From an uncultured Clostridia bacterium (GTDB lineage Bacteria; Bacillota; Clostridia; UBA1381): a stretch of 64,000 nucleotides of DNA. A program made the position numbers and the translations under genes. The stretch is taken from positions 71,559-135,558 of the forward strand of contig CAKSNH010000004.1 of assembly GCA_934476075.1 (NCBI GenBank). Direction: 5' to 3'. The notes beneath the pieces are model-generated. The model worked only from the letters and a program-made list of their open reading frames with translations. It was not told where the DNA came from and made no database searches. Positions 18,859-28,007 of the stretch are shown piece by piece. Numbering within the stretch: position 1 is the stretch's first letter; each line of letters opens with the position of its first letter.

Positions 18859-20766
18859 TTATTCTGTTTCATATTCAACCGAGCCAAGTTCATTCATATC
18901 AACGTCATACAGCGTTGCCCTAACCGTTCCGCTCGGCGTAAAGCCTCCGGGATATATCACCATAAACTTGCCCGCACCGTTTGTGGTAACTTTCCTGTCC
19001 CCGCTGTTGCCTCCCGACTCAAATCTGACTATATATGACGCTTCTTCAAGAACGGTAATATAAACCGTGCCGTCTTGATAAAAAATACTATACTCCAAAT
19101 CCAGTTTCGGCAGTGTAACCGTTACATAGCCATACTCCGAGGAATACAGCTCATAGCCTTCTTTCTCCGATGTTGCCGGTTTTGTAAATTTTTTCGTCCA
19201 CACCGTTTCGTCCGATAAATTCGGGATTGTTATTTCCTCCGTTATATCCGGATGCCCTTCAAACTCACGGACAGCCTTTCCTCTTTCGGTCAGCGTCGGG
19301 TCTTCGGATATTCTCCAAGCTCCCCACCAGTGTGCATAAAGTGTCATGTTGTCGTCCGGTATTTCCTCAAAATTTTCAATTTTTGTTCCGCCGTATTTTT
19401 CGGTATACCAGCCGCCAAAGACAATATCGCTGTTATCAATTCTTGCCGGTTCTTCAAACGAACCCTCGCCGTTTACCCAATAATTGTTAAGATATTCGCT
19501 GCTTGCCGTTTCGCCGCCGCTGTAATTCGGGTCAAAAGTCACTCTGCGTTTATTTTCATTTGCCGGAAGAGGAATAGATTTTTGCACATGTACCGAATCC
19601 CATATATCATTTTTATAAGAATCCCTTACAGCCTCAACATTATTTCCGTTTTGCCTTAACCGGCAGAAAACAACATCTTTAATATCCTTGATTGTATAGT
19701 TATAATATTCTTCGGTTTCAAAGCTGTAAAGATACACCGTGGACTGACTTGTGATAAAGCTTGGTCTGAAAAAGCAAATATATTTGCCGTCCTCTGTCAC
19801 AATCCAGCTTGTCGGTTTTGCTTCGTTCTCGCTTGATGAAGGTGTCATTGTTTCGGTAAAATCACTGGTGGTTTTCACTTTGTCCATATCGATGTAGTAG
19901 AATTTCTGAATATCTTCATCCCATATAAATGCCATGTAAAAACCGGTAAACATATCATATTCTTCATAAGTCGTATCAGTACAATGTGTGTTATAATCAC
20001 AATAGCCTGCACTATTTAAATTAGCATCGCTCACCAAAAATTTTCCACGCTCTACTCTTTCCGGCACATCCGGAACAGGGTCATCTGCCGTACAGTCAAC
20101 ATGATATCTTTTTCCACCGATTGTAACGCAACTCCACGCATGAGGCTCCGGCTTGTCGCCAATACTCACCGGTTTCCATCCCAACACATACGTTGCTTTT
20201 ATCCCTACTCTGCTCAGCAAATCGTTATACGCTCTGGCATAACCGTCACAAACGGCATACCCCTCTACTATTGCACCGTATTTGCTATGTGTATGTTCTC
20301 TCGCTACCGTCACATCATACTGACAATGCATCACAAGCCAATCGTGAAGTGCCACTGCTTTTTGAATTTCTGTCATGCCTTTGCCCTTATTTTTGCCGAG
20401 AGCCTCACAAAGTGCTCTCTCAACCGCATCCTCATACACTTCATCATCCGACCTGTTATCCACCACCGTAACAGCGTCCGTAATCGGTTTCATTGTATCA
20501 AATCCGCCCCAATACATAACCACGTCGCCTTCTTCGACATAAAACTCCGCAGTACTGTTTTCTTCAACGGATTTTGTCATAACTTGTGTAAGTATTCCGT
20601 CCTTATCATACGTTGCAACAATCGCAACACCCTCCGTACCGTTTCCAATGGTTGCTTTGCCGTTAGATACAGTAATTGCCGGGTCTGCCGCCGAAACACT
20701 CACAGCCATAATAAGCGAGCCTATCAGCACCGCAAGAACTGCTATTACTTTCTTATATTTCTTCAT
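18859..20766 (-). CDS. Secreted transglutaminase-like protein with InlB-type repeat
   Basis: A 635-residue protein with a signal peptide (1-26, ending VSVSA). The transglutaminase-like core lies at about 135-230, with the catalytic triad visible: Cys173 in YAVCDGYARAY, His209 in PHAWS, Asp224 in YHVDC. Around 400-480 is a Listeria-Bacteroides (InlB B) repeat, recognisable from VTFDPN, FGGWYTE and LYAHW. The C-terminal part is beta-rich and unassigned. Proteins of this group act outside the cell, as cysteine peptidases or cross-linkers on wall or surface proteins; the substrate here is unknown. No anchor motif is seen. It is monocistronic, ending in a long hairpin terminator, and may belong with the other surface proteins of this region. 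Confidence 0.88.
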   Translation of the reverse strand: MKKYKKVIAVLAVLIGSLIMAVSVSAADPAITVSNGKATIGNGTEGVAIVATYDKDGILTQVMTKSVEENSTAEFYVEEGDVVMYWGGFDTMKPITDAVTVVDNRSDDEVYEDAVERALCEALGKNKGKGMTEIQKAVALHDWLVMHCQYDVTVAREHTHSKYGAIVEGYAVCDGYARAYNDLLSRVGIKATYVLGWKPVSIGDKPEPHAWSCVTIGGKRYHVDCTADDPVPDVPERVERGKFLVSDANLNSAGYCDYNTHCTDTTYEEYDMFTGFYMAFIWDEDIQKFYYIDMDKVKTTSDFTETMTPSSSENEAKPTSWIVTEDGKYICFFRPSFITSQSTVYLYSFETEEYYNYTIKDIKDVVFCRLRQNGNNVEAVRDSYKNDIWDSVHVQKSIPLPANENKRRVTFDPNYSGGETASSEYLNNYWVNGEGSFEEPARIDNSDIVFGGWYTEKYGGTKIENFEEIPDDNMTLYAHWWGAWRISEDPTLTERGKAVREFEGHPDITEEITIPNLSDETVWTKKFTKPATSEKEGYELYSSEYGYVTVTLPKLDLEYSIFYQDGTVYITVLEEASYIVRFESGGNSGDRKVTTNGAGKFMVIYPGGFTPSGTVRATLYDVDMNELGSVEYETE

Positions 20767-20889
20767 TATTTATCGCTCCTTTCCAATCACGGCAATATCA
20801 AATCAATATTCCGTTTTTTGTGTTTTAACCATATTTAAAACCTTTTGTTTATTATATTATAATTTTATAAAAATTTCTACCCCTTTAAT

Positions 20890-20992
20890 AAAAAAGCTTC
20901 TGATAGAAGCACCGCCTGCGGGCGGAGGACTAAGGTAGCATTTTTGATTTTTCGTCATTGCGTTTTTACGCAATTTTCTACAAATTAAAAAA
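20890..20992 (+). repeat. Dispersed ~100-bp repeat, copy 1
   Basis: It begins AAAAAAGCTTCTGATAGAA, contains a GC-rich inverted element (CGCCTGCGGGCGG) and an ATTGCG-loop-CGCAAT hairpin, and ends CTACAAATTAAAAA. It is nearly identical to copy 2 (29652) and similar to copies at 44185 (inverted) and 53754. It lies between the start of the transglutaminase-like gene and the 3' end of tadA. It has no coding capacity of its own. Confidence 0.9.
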
Positions 20993-21026
20993 TCAATTAT
21001 GTATACGCATTGCTAAATTGATTTTC
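20985..21026 (-). terminator. Terminator downstream of tadA
   Basis: Minus strand: AAATCAATT (21016-21024) pairs with AATTGATTT (20990-20998) and is followed by TTTAATTTG. It lies about 35 nt after the tadA stop and overlaps the end of the dispersed repeat. Confidence 0.55.
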
Positions 21027-21059
21027 CTAATATCTAATTTTTCTTAATCAAACTGCTAA

Positions 21060-21533
21060 TCATAATTTGTCCTTTTTCCTCCTGCGCAGCTCCTTAAAAA
21101 ACTCCTTTATAATCGCCGAACATTCTTCCTCCATAACTCCGCCCTCAACATTCACATTGTGGTAGAATAAATCTTTCTCAAACAAATTTATCTTCGACCC
21201 TGCCGAGCCTGTTTTGTAATCGTATGCACCAAAATAAACATTGTCTATTCTCGCACTCACTATCGCCCCCGCACACATCGCACACGGCTCTAACGTTACA
21301 TACAAATCGCAGTTTGGCAGCCGCCAGCCGCCCAATTTTTTCGCCGCTTTGTTTATGGCGATTATCTCCGCATGGCACAGACAATTCTTCTTTGTTTCAC
21401 GCTTATTATACCCCCTGGCGATAATCTTTCCGTCATGCACGATTACCGCGCCAATCGGTGTTTCATTAATATCTCTCGCCTTTTCGGCTTGCTTTAATGC
21501 CTGTTTCATAAAATTTATGTTAAATGTATTCAT
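21060..21533 (-). CDS. tadA: tRNA-specific adenosine deaminase
   Basis: A 157-residue zinc deaminase that converts A34 to inosine in the tRNA-Arg(ACG) anticodon, allowing one tRNA to read three arginine codons. The motifs HAE at 54-56 (zinc ligand and proton-shuttle Glu) and PCAMC at 83-87 (two Cys zinc ligands) are intact, and the length is typical for bacterial TadA. The ATG at 21533 follows GGAGAATTATCA. It is a single gene between the zinc-ribbon gene upstream and the repeat region downstream. The lysine-rich C-terminus (RRRKKDKL) is common in the family. Confidence 0.95.
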   Translation of the reverse strand: MNTFNINFMKQALKQAEKARDINETPIGAVIVHDGKIIARGYNKRETKKNCLCHAEIIAINKAAKKLGGWRLPNCDLYVTLEPCAMCAGAIVSARIDNVYFGAYDYKTGSAGSKINLFEKDLFYHNVNVEGGVMEEECSAIIKEFFKELRRRKKDKL

Positions 21534-21550
21534 TGATAATTCTCCGATAA

Positions 21551-21600
21551 ATAAAGCACATCAAACATTGCATATTATGTCCGATGTGCTTTAAAAATTT
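21551..21600 (-). terminator. Hairpin between the zinc-ribbon gene and tadA
   Basis: AAAGCACATC (21553-21562) and GATGTGCTTT (21583-21592) form a 10-bp stem with a 20-nt loop. It directly follows the stop at 21601 and precedes the tadA ribosome site. The T-tract on the minus strand is short, so termination may be partial. Confidence 0.5.
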
Positions 21601-23244
21601 TTATTCTTCAAACATGATATTTATAATACCTTTGTCAACAGTTTCGCTCTTTTTGCCCTTCCATAAGCACAATTCGCTTTCACCGCTGTTATTGTCATAA
21701 TTCTTTGTATAAACAACCTGTTTTTCGTTTCTTGCTGAAAAATGCTTTGTGACTTCTGTGTCAATCTTCACGCTTTCCTTTTTCGGATTTGTCAGTGACT
21801 TGCAGAATAAATTACCGCTGTCCTTATCCGCATTGTAATTCGACAAGTAAATTACCGCTCTGCTGTTTTGCGTCAATTCAAAATGCTCACCCTGAACATT
21901 CTCGGCAATTACAGTATCTGTCTTATTCTTGTATAGGTGCATTGTATAATCCGACGCATTTGCAGATTCCACATACACAAGCGTTTTGCCGTCCTTTGAC
22001 AAATCGAAATCGTATACATTTTCCGAAATCAAAACAGGGTCTTGATTTTTAAATACAGAGTTCTTTTTCAAATACAGCTTGCCCAGTTTTGTTTCGGGAT
22101 TAATCTCGCTCAAATACACAATAGTCCCGAAATCATAAGATGCACTGACCGTTGCACGGGTTGTTTCGGACGTGGTTGCAAGTTTTTTTGCATCTCGTTT
22201 TCCCTTTTTGAAATAAGTATCGGAGGAATAATCGTCCATCGAGAAATTCTTTGTATATATCACATTGTTATAGTTGCAATCCCATACCAACGGTGACAAC
22301 ACATTTGTGTCAACCAATTCGGCTTTCTTATTCTTTTCCCTGTAATACAGGCTTGAATTTGTTGACGATGCACTGTCACCGCAGAAATAGAAATTATCGG
22401 ATATGCTTGATGTAAACACCAAATTTGACGATACCTTTTCTCCCACAAGCACTGCTTCTTTATTATGTTTCCAATAATACAAGTTAGACGCATATTCTTG
22501 ATTTGCCTTTGTATACAACACACTCATAAAATTAGATATGTTCACAATTCCGGTTACATCGGAATCAATTTTTTCACGTTCCGAGCCGATTTTCTGGAAA
22601 TACAAATCACCCTGTGTGGTATAAACTATATTTTTTGAGTCATTGCTGAATTTAAAGCCGTCCAAGGTTACATTATCAGCAATTTTTTCTTTTTCTTTAT
22701 TTTTCTGATACAAATACAAAGTTCCCGCATTATTGTCTAAATCGGGCATATCAATAAACAACGCATACTTTCCGTCATCTGATACCTGCACATTGCCGTA
22801 AACCTTGCTTGAAATCGGAACTTTTGTTTTCCCGTTATAGCTTGCAAACAAAGCACCGGCAGAAGTTTCGGAATCATAGCCTTCAAGGAAATATACACCC
22901 TCGCCGTTTTCCGATATAAATACTCTCGGCTTTTCCATGCTTTCCGAATTAGCCAATAAATAATCCGACAAAATCGATACGGATTTTTTAACCGGTTTCA
23001 CGCCAAGCATATTATTTTTTATATATACAATCGGATAACCCGTTCTGTCTGCTGCAACCTCATATTTTTTTGTCAGAATACCGCTGTTTATCACAAACAA
23101 AACCGCACAAAAAATAAATACTGCAATCAGTCCGCCGTATTTGCCGGCAGATTTTTTCTTCTTTTTATTTTCCAAAGGCTGATTACATTTTGAACAAACC
23201 GAGCTTCCCTCCGGATTATCTGTATTGCAATTTTTACAAATCAT
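21601..23244 (-). CDS. Zinc-ribbon, single-pass membrane protein with beta-propeller-like exterior
   Basis: 547 residues. The N-terminus has a zinc ribbon (CKNC and CSKC at about 3-20), a lysine-rich stretch, then one membrane segment (about 35-54), suggesting a cytoplasmic ribbon and an outside domain. The remainder holds about ten repeats of the form KTxVYxxxxxxDxxxGxLYxxKxxK (for example DGKYALFIDMPDLDNNAGTL), resembling TolB/WD40-like propeller blades. No enzyme motif was recognised. A promoter fits upstream (TTGAAC-17-TAAAAT). Function is unknown; a sensor or wall-associated scaffold is possible. Confidence is high that the gene is real, low on role. Confidence 0.8.
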   Translation of the reverse strand: MICKNCNTDNPEGSSVCSKCNQPLENKKKKKSAGKYGGLIAVFIFCAVLFVINSGILTKKYEVAADRTGYPIVYIKNNMLGVKPVKKSVSILSDYLLANSESMEKPRVFISENGEGVYFLEGYDSETSAGALFASYNGKTKVPISSKVYGNVQVSDDGKYALFIDMPDLDNNAGTLYLYQKNKEKEKIADNVTLDGFKFSNDSKNIVYTTQGDLYFQKIGSEREKIDSDVTGIVNISNFMSVLYTKANQEYASNLYYWKHNKEAVLVGEKVSSNLVFTSSISDNFYFCGDSASSTNSSLYYREKNKKAELVDTNVLSPLVWDCNYNNVIYTKNFSMDDYSSDTYFKKGKRDAKKLATTSETTRATVSASYDFGTIVYLSEINPETKLGKLYLKKNSVFKNQDPVLISENVYDFDLSKDGKTLVYVESANASDYTMHLYKNKTDTVIAENVQGEHFELTQNSRAVIYLSNYNADKDSGNLFCKSLTNPKKESVKIDTEVTKHFSARNEKQVVYTKNYDNNSGESELCLWKGKKSETVDKGIINIMFEE

Positions 23245-23622
23245 TTCTTAAAATACTCCTTTTCGTTCGTAAATTAATTCATACATATTTATTTTACAAT
23301 ATTTATCTTAAAAGTTCAACCATATTTATAAAATGATACAATAATGAAAAATAAAATAACTAAATAGTACAAAAAATATATTAAAATATCAAATAATATT
23401 ATTGAATATTATCATTTTTTGTTTATTATATTCAGCCAACTATTGGAGATAGTGGTATTATCTTTTAAGCATATAAAAAATCAACTTGAACAAAATATGA
23501 ATGTAGCCGATAGACAAACGGCTCACACGAAATAACTTGTATAGACTTTTTGGATATACATTGAATATTCATAAAGTAAATAAAAGTTTGAAATTAACGT
23601 AAAAAATTTGGAGGATAAAAAA
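23245..23622. other. Intergenic region between divergent genes
   Basis: AT-rich, no gene seen. It contains the promoter of the zinc-ribbon gene (23292-23320, minus) and a short inverted repeat AGCCG / CGGCT near 23508-23526. The SASP gene should be driven by a forespore sigma factor, but no good sigma-G match (GHATR and CATnnTA) was found. Confidence 0.5.
23292..23320 (-). promoter_or_regulatory. Sigma-A promoter of the zinc-ribbon membrane protein
   Basis: Minus strand: TTGAAC (23315-23320), 17-nt spacer, TAAAAT (23292-23297). The leader to the ATG at 23244 is about 40 nt, with an AAGGAG ribosome site. Confidence 0.55.
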
Positions 23623-23814
23623 ATGAGTAAGAACAAAATTGTAGTACCGGAAGCAAAAGAAGCTATGAATCAATTTAAAATGGAAGCAGCCAACGAAGTA
23701 GGCGTAAACTTAAAGAACGGTTACAACGGCGATTTGACATCAAGACAAGCAGGTTCTATCGGCGGTCAAATGGTTAAAAAGATGATTGAAGATTACGAAA
23801 ACAAAATCAAATAA
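23623..23814 (+). CDS. Small acid-soluble spore protein, alpha/beta type
   Basis: 63 residues from the ATG at 23623, set by GGAGG eight bases earlier; an in-frame TTG at 23608 overlaps the ribosome site and is rejected. The sequence has both family blocks: KxxMNQFKMEAANEVGVNL with the Gpr-type cleavage context around residues 18-24, and LTSRQAGSIGGQMVKKMI. These proteins coat DNA in the dormant spore, protect it from UV and chemicals, and are degraded by Gpr at germination; a gpr gene is present at 34.6 kb. It indicates a spore former. Confidence 0.96.
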   Translation: MSKNKIVVPEAKEAMNQFKMEAANEVGVNLKNGYNGDLTSRQAGSIGGQMVKKMIEDYENKIK

Positions 23815-23875
23815 TCACTGATAAATCATACGGTCGGATAAAATGTTTTCGGGACTATACGAATAAAATCAATTT

Positions 23876-23934
23876 CGTGCAAACGCAATCGGTGGTCAAA
23901 TAGTCATTTTGAAAACAATAGAACCAAAAAAAAT
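23876..23934 (+). pseudogene. Relic of a second SASP gene (3' fragment)
   Basis: Just downstream of the SASP gene, the frame beginning at 23876 reads RANAIGGQIV, then diverges. This matches the second conserved SASP block (SRANGSxGGxMVKK in the family, SRQAGSIGGQMVKK in the neighbour). A stop lies a few codons upstream and no start or first block remains. It looks like a decayed tandem duplicate. The match is only about ten residues long, so chance is not excluded. Confidence 0.5.
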
Positions 23935-23960
23935 AACGGGGTTGCCGTTTGGCAACCCCT
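23931..23960 (-). terminator. Strong terminator downstream of the ABC ATPase gene
   Basis: A perfect 9-bp stem GGGGTTGCC / GGCAACCCC (23938-23946 and 23951-23959) with a 4-nt loop. On the minus strand it is followed by GTTATTTTTTTT. It may also stop plus-strand SASP transcripts. Confidence 0.85.
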
Positions 23961-23979
23961 TATTAATATTCTTATAATA

Positions 23980-25092
23980 TTAGTGAATGATAGCAAGTTC
24001 AGTATCTTTGTCGAATAAATGAATTTTGTTTGTTTCAAATGCAACCTTAATTGTATCATTTACTCTTGCTGTTGAACGTTGATTTACTCTTGCTGTAAAC
24101 GGAGCGTCAGCAATCTTCAAGTATAGGTATGTTTCAGCACCCATCATTTCAGTGATTTCAACGTAAGCGTCTACCGCACTGTCAGGTCTTGAACTGATAA
24201 ATGCTTCTTCATCGTGAATATCTTCCGGTCTGATACCCATAACAACTTCTTTACCGATATATGGCTGCAATTCAGGTTTGCTTGCCTTACCTTCCGGCAA
24301 CTTAACTGATTGGTTAGCAAAATCAAGATAGATACCGTCAGCTTTTTCTGTTACAACAGCGTTGATGAAGTTCATTTGAGGGCTGCCCATGAAACCTGCA
24401 ACAAATACGTTACATGGCTTTGTATATAGGTTAGCAGGACTGTCAACTTGTTGTACCAAACCGTCTTTCATAACAACAATTCTTGTACCCATTGTCATAG
24501 CTTCTGTTTGGTCATGTGTTACATAGATGAATGTTGTTTGTAGTTTTTTGTGTAGCTTATTGATTTCAGTTCTCATTTGAACTCTTAGCTTAGCGTCCAA
24601 GTTTGATAGCGGTTCGTCCATCAAGAATACCTTAGGGTCACGAACGATAGCACGACCTAGGGCAACACGCTGTCTTTGACCGCCTGACAAAGCCTTTGGC
24701 TTTCTGTCAAGCAAGTGTTCAATATCAAGAATCTTAGCAGCTTCCGTAACACGTTTTTTGATTTCGTCCTTCGGAGTTTTTCTTAGTTTCAAACCGAAAG
24801 CCATGTTTTCAAATACAGTCATGTGCGGATACAAAGCGTAGTTTTGGAAAACCATCGCAATATCTCTGTCCTTAGGAGCAACATCGTTCACCAACTTACC
24901 GTCGATGTACAATTCACCTTCACTGATTTCTTCAAGTCCGGCAATCATTCTAAGAGTAGTTGACTTACCGCAGCCCGAAGGACCTACCAAGATAATAAAT
25001 TCTTTATCGGCAATGTCAAGACAGAAGTCACTAACTGCTGTTACACCGCCTGCGTATTTTTTATAAATGTTTTTTAATTGCAAATCTGCCAT
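23980..25092 (-). CDS. msmK: Sugar ABC transporter ATP-binding protein, MsmK/UgpC/MalK family
   Basis: 370 residues, typical for the carbohydrate-uptake CUT1 ATPases. Walker A GPSGCGKST at 37-45, Q-loop in VFQNYALYPH, signature LSGGQ at 135-139, Walker B VFLMDEP at 155-161, H-loop in YVTHDQ. The C-terminal half is the TOBE/OB regulatory domain (GIRPEDI). No permease or binding protein lies beside it. In Firmicutes a stand-alone MsmK-type ATPase often energises several CUT1 sugar importers encoded elsewhere, and this isolated gene fits that arrangement. Well separated by a strong terminator. The symbol reflects family, not proven substrate. Confidence 0.92.
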   Translation of the reverse strand: MADLQLKNIYKKYAGGVTAVSDFCLDIADKEFIILVGPSGCGKSTTLRMIAGLEEISEGELYIDGKLVNDVAPKDRDIAMVFQNYALYPHMTVFENMAFGLKLRKTPKDEIKKRVTEAAKILDIEHLLDRKPKALSGGQRQRVALGRAIVRDPKVFLMDEPLSNLDAKLRVQMRTEINKLHKKLQTTFIYVTHDQTEAMTMGTRIVVMKDGLVQQVDSPANLYTKPCNVFVAGFMGSPQMNFINAVVTEKADGIYLDFANQSVKLPEGKASKPELQPYIGKEVVMGIRPEDIHDEEAFISSRPDSAVDAYVEITEMMGAETYLYLKIADAPFTARVNQRSTARVNDTIKVAFETNKIHLFDKDTELAIIH

Positions 25093-25284
25093 TTTGATAA
25101 ATTCCCCTCTCGTTTATATGAGTTAATGATAACATAATTAATAATAACACATATTTGAGAAAATTGGTATTCTCTTTATACACAAAATTAGAATTTATTA
25201 TTTAGTGAAAATAACTAAAAGTGTTCTCAAACCGCATTTATATTACCAAATTTGCGTTAAAATTTTATCAAAGCTATACATCAA

Positions 25285-27348
25285 TCACGCTTTTGCGGCT
25301 GCTATAATTTTTTCCGCTACCGCATTCGGGGCTGTTTCGTAACGCAAAAATTCAAAATCAAACATTCCTCTGCCCTGACTTATCGAACGCAAATCGGTAG
25401 AATATTTAAACATTTCCGACATCGGCACTTCCGCCTCGATTAAGTTCAAGCCGTCCTTATCGCTTTCGCCCATGCCGATAACCTGACCACGTCTTTTGTT
25501 TATATCGCTTATAACGTCGCCCATGATATTTTCCGGTATGTACACTTTCAGATAGCCGATAGGTTCAAGCAATACGGGATTTGCTTTCTGCAAGCCTTCC
25601 TTGTATGCGATTGATGCGGCGGTCTTGAATGCCATTTCCGACGAGTCGACAGGGTGATATGAACCGTCCACCAATGTCGCTTTAAGATTAACCACAGGAT
25701 AACCTGCAAGCACACCGTGCATACACGCATCACGCAAGCCTTTTTCAACCGCCGGGAAATAATTTTTCGGCACTGCACCGCCGAATACCTTTTCCTCAAA
25801 TACCATACTTTCGCTGTCGCACGGTTCAAACTCAATCCACACATGACCGTACTGTCCGTGTCCGCCCGACTGTTTCTTATGCTTGCCTTCAACCTTAACC
25901 TTTGACTTTATCGTTTCACGATACGGAACAATCGGCTCGGAAAGCTTCACCGAAACACCGTATTTTGATTTCAATTTATTCACAATAATATCAATGTGCT
26001 GTTCGCCCTGACCGCTGATAATAGTCTGCTTTGTTTCAAAGTTGTTGGTTATTGTAAATGTCGGGTCTTCCTCGGTAAGCCTGTTTAAGCCGTTTGCAAT
26101 TTTTTCCTCGTCACCCTTAGTCATTGGCTCTACCGCCATTGACAATGTCGGACTAGGGAATTCGATACCCGTCAGCACTATATCCTTGCCGTTTGTGCAC
26201 AATGTATCGCCCGTTTTTGTCTTGTCAAGCTTAACCGCAACGCCTATATCGCCCGCAGCCACCTCAGACACTTCGCTCTGCTTTTTGCCGCATACGCAAT
26301 ATATTTTGCCGATTTTTTCATTTGTATCCTTATTCGGATTGTAAAGCGTACCGTCGGCTTTCACCTTTCCCGAATACACTCTGAAATACGACATTTTGCC
26401 TACATACGGGTCTGCAACGGTCTTGAATACGATAGCCGCCGTAGTATCATTTTCCTCCTGTACAATCTCGGTCGGTTCTGCCGTTTTCATATTACGGGCA
26501 ATCTCGGTAATTTCATTCGGTGCGGGCAGATATTTGCCGATACCGTCCATAAGGCTCAAAATGCCGACATTATCCAATGCAGAGCCGCAGTATACAGGTA
26601 ATATAGTACCGTCCTTTACACCTTTTCTGATAGCCTTTTTAATCTCGTCAAAAGTAAACTCCTCACCGTTAAAGAATTTATTCATCAAAGCGTCATCTGT
26701 TTCGGCAATAGCCTCCATAATCATTTCACGAAGCGGAGCTATTTCGTCTGCCATACCGTCGGGTACAGGAATATCCACACGTTCGTTTCCCTCATATCGG
26801 CGTGCCGTCATATCCACAATATCCACAAATCCCTTGAACTTGTCGTCCTCTTTTATAGGATATACAAAAGGTGTTATAGATTTGCCGAACTTTTCTTTCA
26901 TTTCTTCAAGAGTAGCCTGATAGTCCGCTCTGTCGTCATCAAGTTTATTTACAAAAAATACTGTCGGCACACCTTTTTCCTTGGCATATTTATACACATT
27001 CTCCGTACCCACCGACACACCGCTTCTTCCGCTCAGAACAATAAGTGCCGAATCCGCCGCACGAAGTCCCTCTTTTACCTCGCCCACAAAATCAAAATAT
27101 CCCGGAGTATCTATAATATTATATTTCATATCTTTCCATTCTATCGGTGCTATTGCAGTCGATACGGACATTTTACGTCTTATCTCCTCGGCGTCATAGT
27201 CCATGGCGGTATTTCCGTCGGCAACTGTGCCCAAACGGTCAATACCCGATGAATTAAATAACATAGCCTCTGTCAAAGTTGTCTTGCCTGCTTTGCCGTG
27301 TCCCATAACACAAATGTTTCTTATTGCGTCCATTTTGTAACATTTCAT
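25285..27348 (-). CDS. EF-G-like translational GTPase (second-type EF-G paralogue)
   Basis: 687 residues with the five-domain EF-G layout. G1 is GHGKAGKTT (16-24), G4 NKLD (134-137), and domain IV contains GGHGQYGHVWIE. G3 reads DTPGY (80-84): the usual catalytic His of DTPGH is replaced by Tyr, a trait of the EF-G-like subfamily (FusA2-like) rather than canonical EF-G. Such paralogues may act in ribosome recycling, back-translocation or stress; the function here is not known. The gene is alone, not in the rpsL-rpsG-fusA-tuf cluster where the main EF-G is expected. The ATG at 27348 has GGAGG about 13 nt upstream, slightly distant; a later ATG at residue 6 is less well placed. Confidence 0.9.
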   Translation of the reverse strand: MKCYKMDAIRNICVMGHGKAGKTTLTEAMLFNSSGIDRLGTVADGNTAMDYDAEEIRRKMSVSTAIAPIEWKDMKYNIIDTPGYFDFVGEVKEGLRAADSALIVLSGRSGVSVGTENVYKYAKEKGVPTVFFVNKLDDDRADYQATLEEMKEKFGKSITPFVYPIKEDDKFKGFVDIVDMTARRYEGNERVDIPVPDGMADEIAPLREMIMEAIAETDDALMNKFFNGEEFTFDEIKKAIRKGVKDGTILPVYCGSALDNVGILSLMDGIGKYLPAPNEITEIARNMKTAEPTEIVQEENDTTAAIVFKTVADPYVGKMSYFRVYSGKVKADGTLYNPNKDTNEKIGKIYCVCGKKQSEVSEVAAGDIGVAVKLDKTKTGDTLCTNGKDIVLTGIEFPSPTLSMAVEPMTKGDEEKIANGLNRLTEEDPTFTITNNFETKQTIISGQGEQHIDIIVNKLKSKYGVSVKLSEPIVPYRETIKSKVKVEGKHKKQSGGHGQYGHVWIEFEPCDSESMVFEEKVFGGAVPKNYFPAVEKGLRDACMHGVLAGYPVVNLKATLVDGSYHPVDSSEMAFKTAASIAYKEGLQKANPVLLEPIGYLKVYIPENIMGDVISDINKRRGQVIGMGESDKDGLNLIEAEVPMSEMFKYSTDLRSISQGRGMFDFEFLRYETAPNAVAEKIIAAAKA

Positions 27349-27485
27349 AATATTTTCTATCCTCCATCCGATTTTATTTGTATATTTTGTACAATAACTA
27401 TAATATTCTATAAAAAAGTATTAATTCCTCTTTTTTTGATAATTTCAATTTAGCCAAAAATAAAGTACATTTTTTAGTTATTTTG

Positions 27486-27522
27486 TCAAATAAAAAAAGC
27501 AGACGGTAAAATCGTCTGCAAA
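27486..27522 (-). terminator. Terminator of the small membrane protein gene
   Basis: GCAGACG (27499-27505) pairs with CGTCTGC (27513-27519) over a 7-nt loop. On the minus strand it is followed by TTTTTTTATTTG. It ends the rsmE-membrane protein pair. Confidence 0.8.
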
Positions 27523-27533
27523 ATTTATCAATA

Positions 27534-27986
27534 TTAATTTTTCTCTTTTGATATTTTGTTTATCGTCACAAAGCTGTGCACAAGCATTATTGCCAAATAT
27601 ACCGCACCCAATATCGCAACAATCTTCACTTCCGTTGTCGTGTTTAAAATCGTTCTGAAAAATCCGATATTTTGCAGTGATGCACATTTATACGGTCCGA
27701 TAAACATTGTAATAATCGCCGCTGATTTCATAAACAACATTGCCACCATTAATGCAAAACTCATATACGCATAATTTTTAAGCGGATATTCTTTAAATTT
27801 TGTCAGACAAGCGAATAATATTCCGCACGCACAAAATATTCCCGCCAATGTGAAACAAGCTGTGTTCGGCATAAAAAATTTAGAATAAAGCACCCACAAT
27901 ACAATATATGCAACAAAGGCTGCTCCCAAATTTATCAAAATCCTGTTTGTTATTTTTTCCATTCTGTATTCCTTAGAAATCATCAT
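27534..27986 (-). CDS. Four-helix integral membrane protein, unknown function
   Basis: 150 residues with four clear hydrophobic segments (about 18-37, 42-62, 72-95 and 120-142) and a short charged C-terminus (KISKEKN). No family motif recognised. The ATG at 27986 follows AAAGGA; a second ATG at residue 9 also has an AAGGA before it, so the first eight residues are uncertain. It lies 21 bp downstream of rsmE on the same strand and probably shares its transcript. Confidence 0.75.
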   Translation of the reverse strand: MMISKEYRMEKITNRILINLGAAFVAYIVLWVLYSKFFMPNTACFTLAGIFCACGILFACLTKFKEYPLKNYAYMSFALMVAMLFMKSAAIITMFIGPYKCASLQNIGFFRTILNTTTEVKIVAILGAVYLAIMLVHSFVTINKISKEKN

Positions 27987-28007
27987 AAAACAATCCTTTC
28001 GTAAATT

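Noticed and set aside
20101..20838. Plus-strand open frame of 245 codons
   Set aside because: It overlaps the transglutaminase-like gene on the other strand, has no recognisable domain and an unlikely residue composition.
23545..23600. Sigma-G promoter for the SASP gene
   Set aside because: Candidate boxes deviate from GHATR and CATnnTA or are badly spaced.
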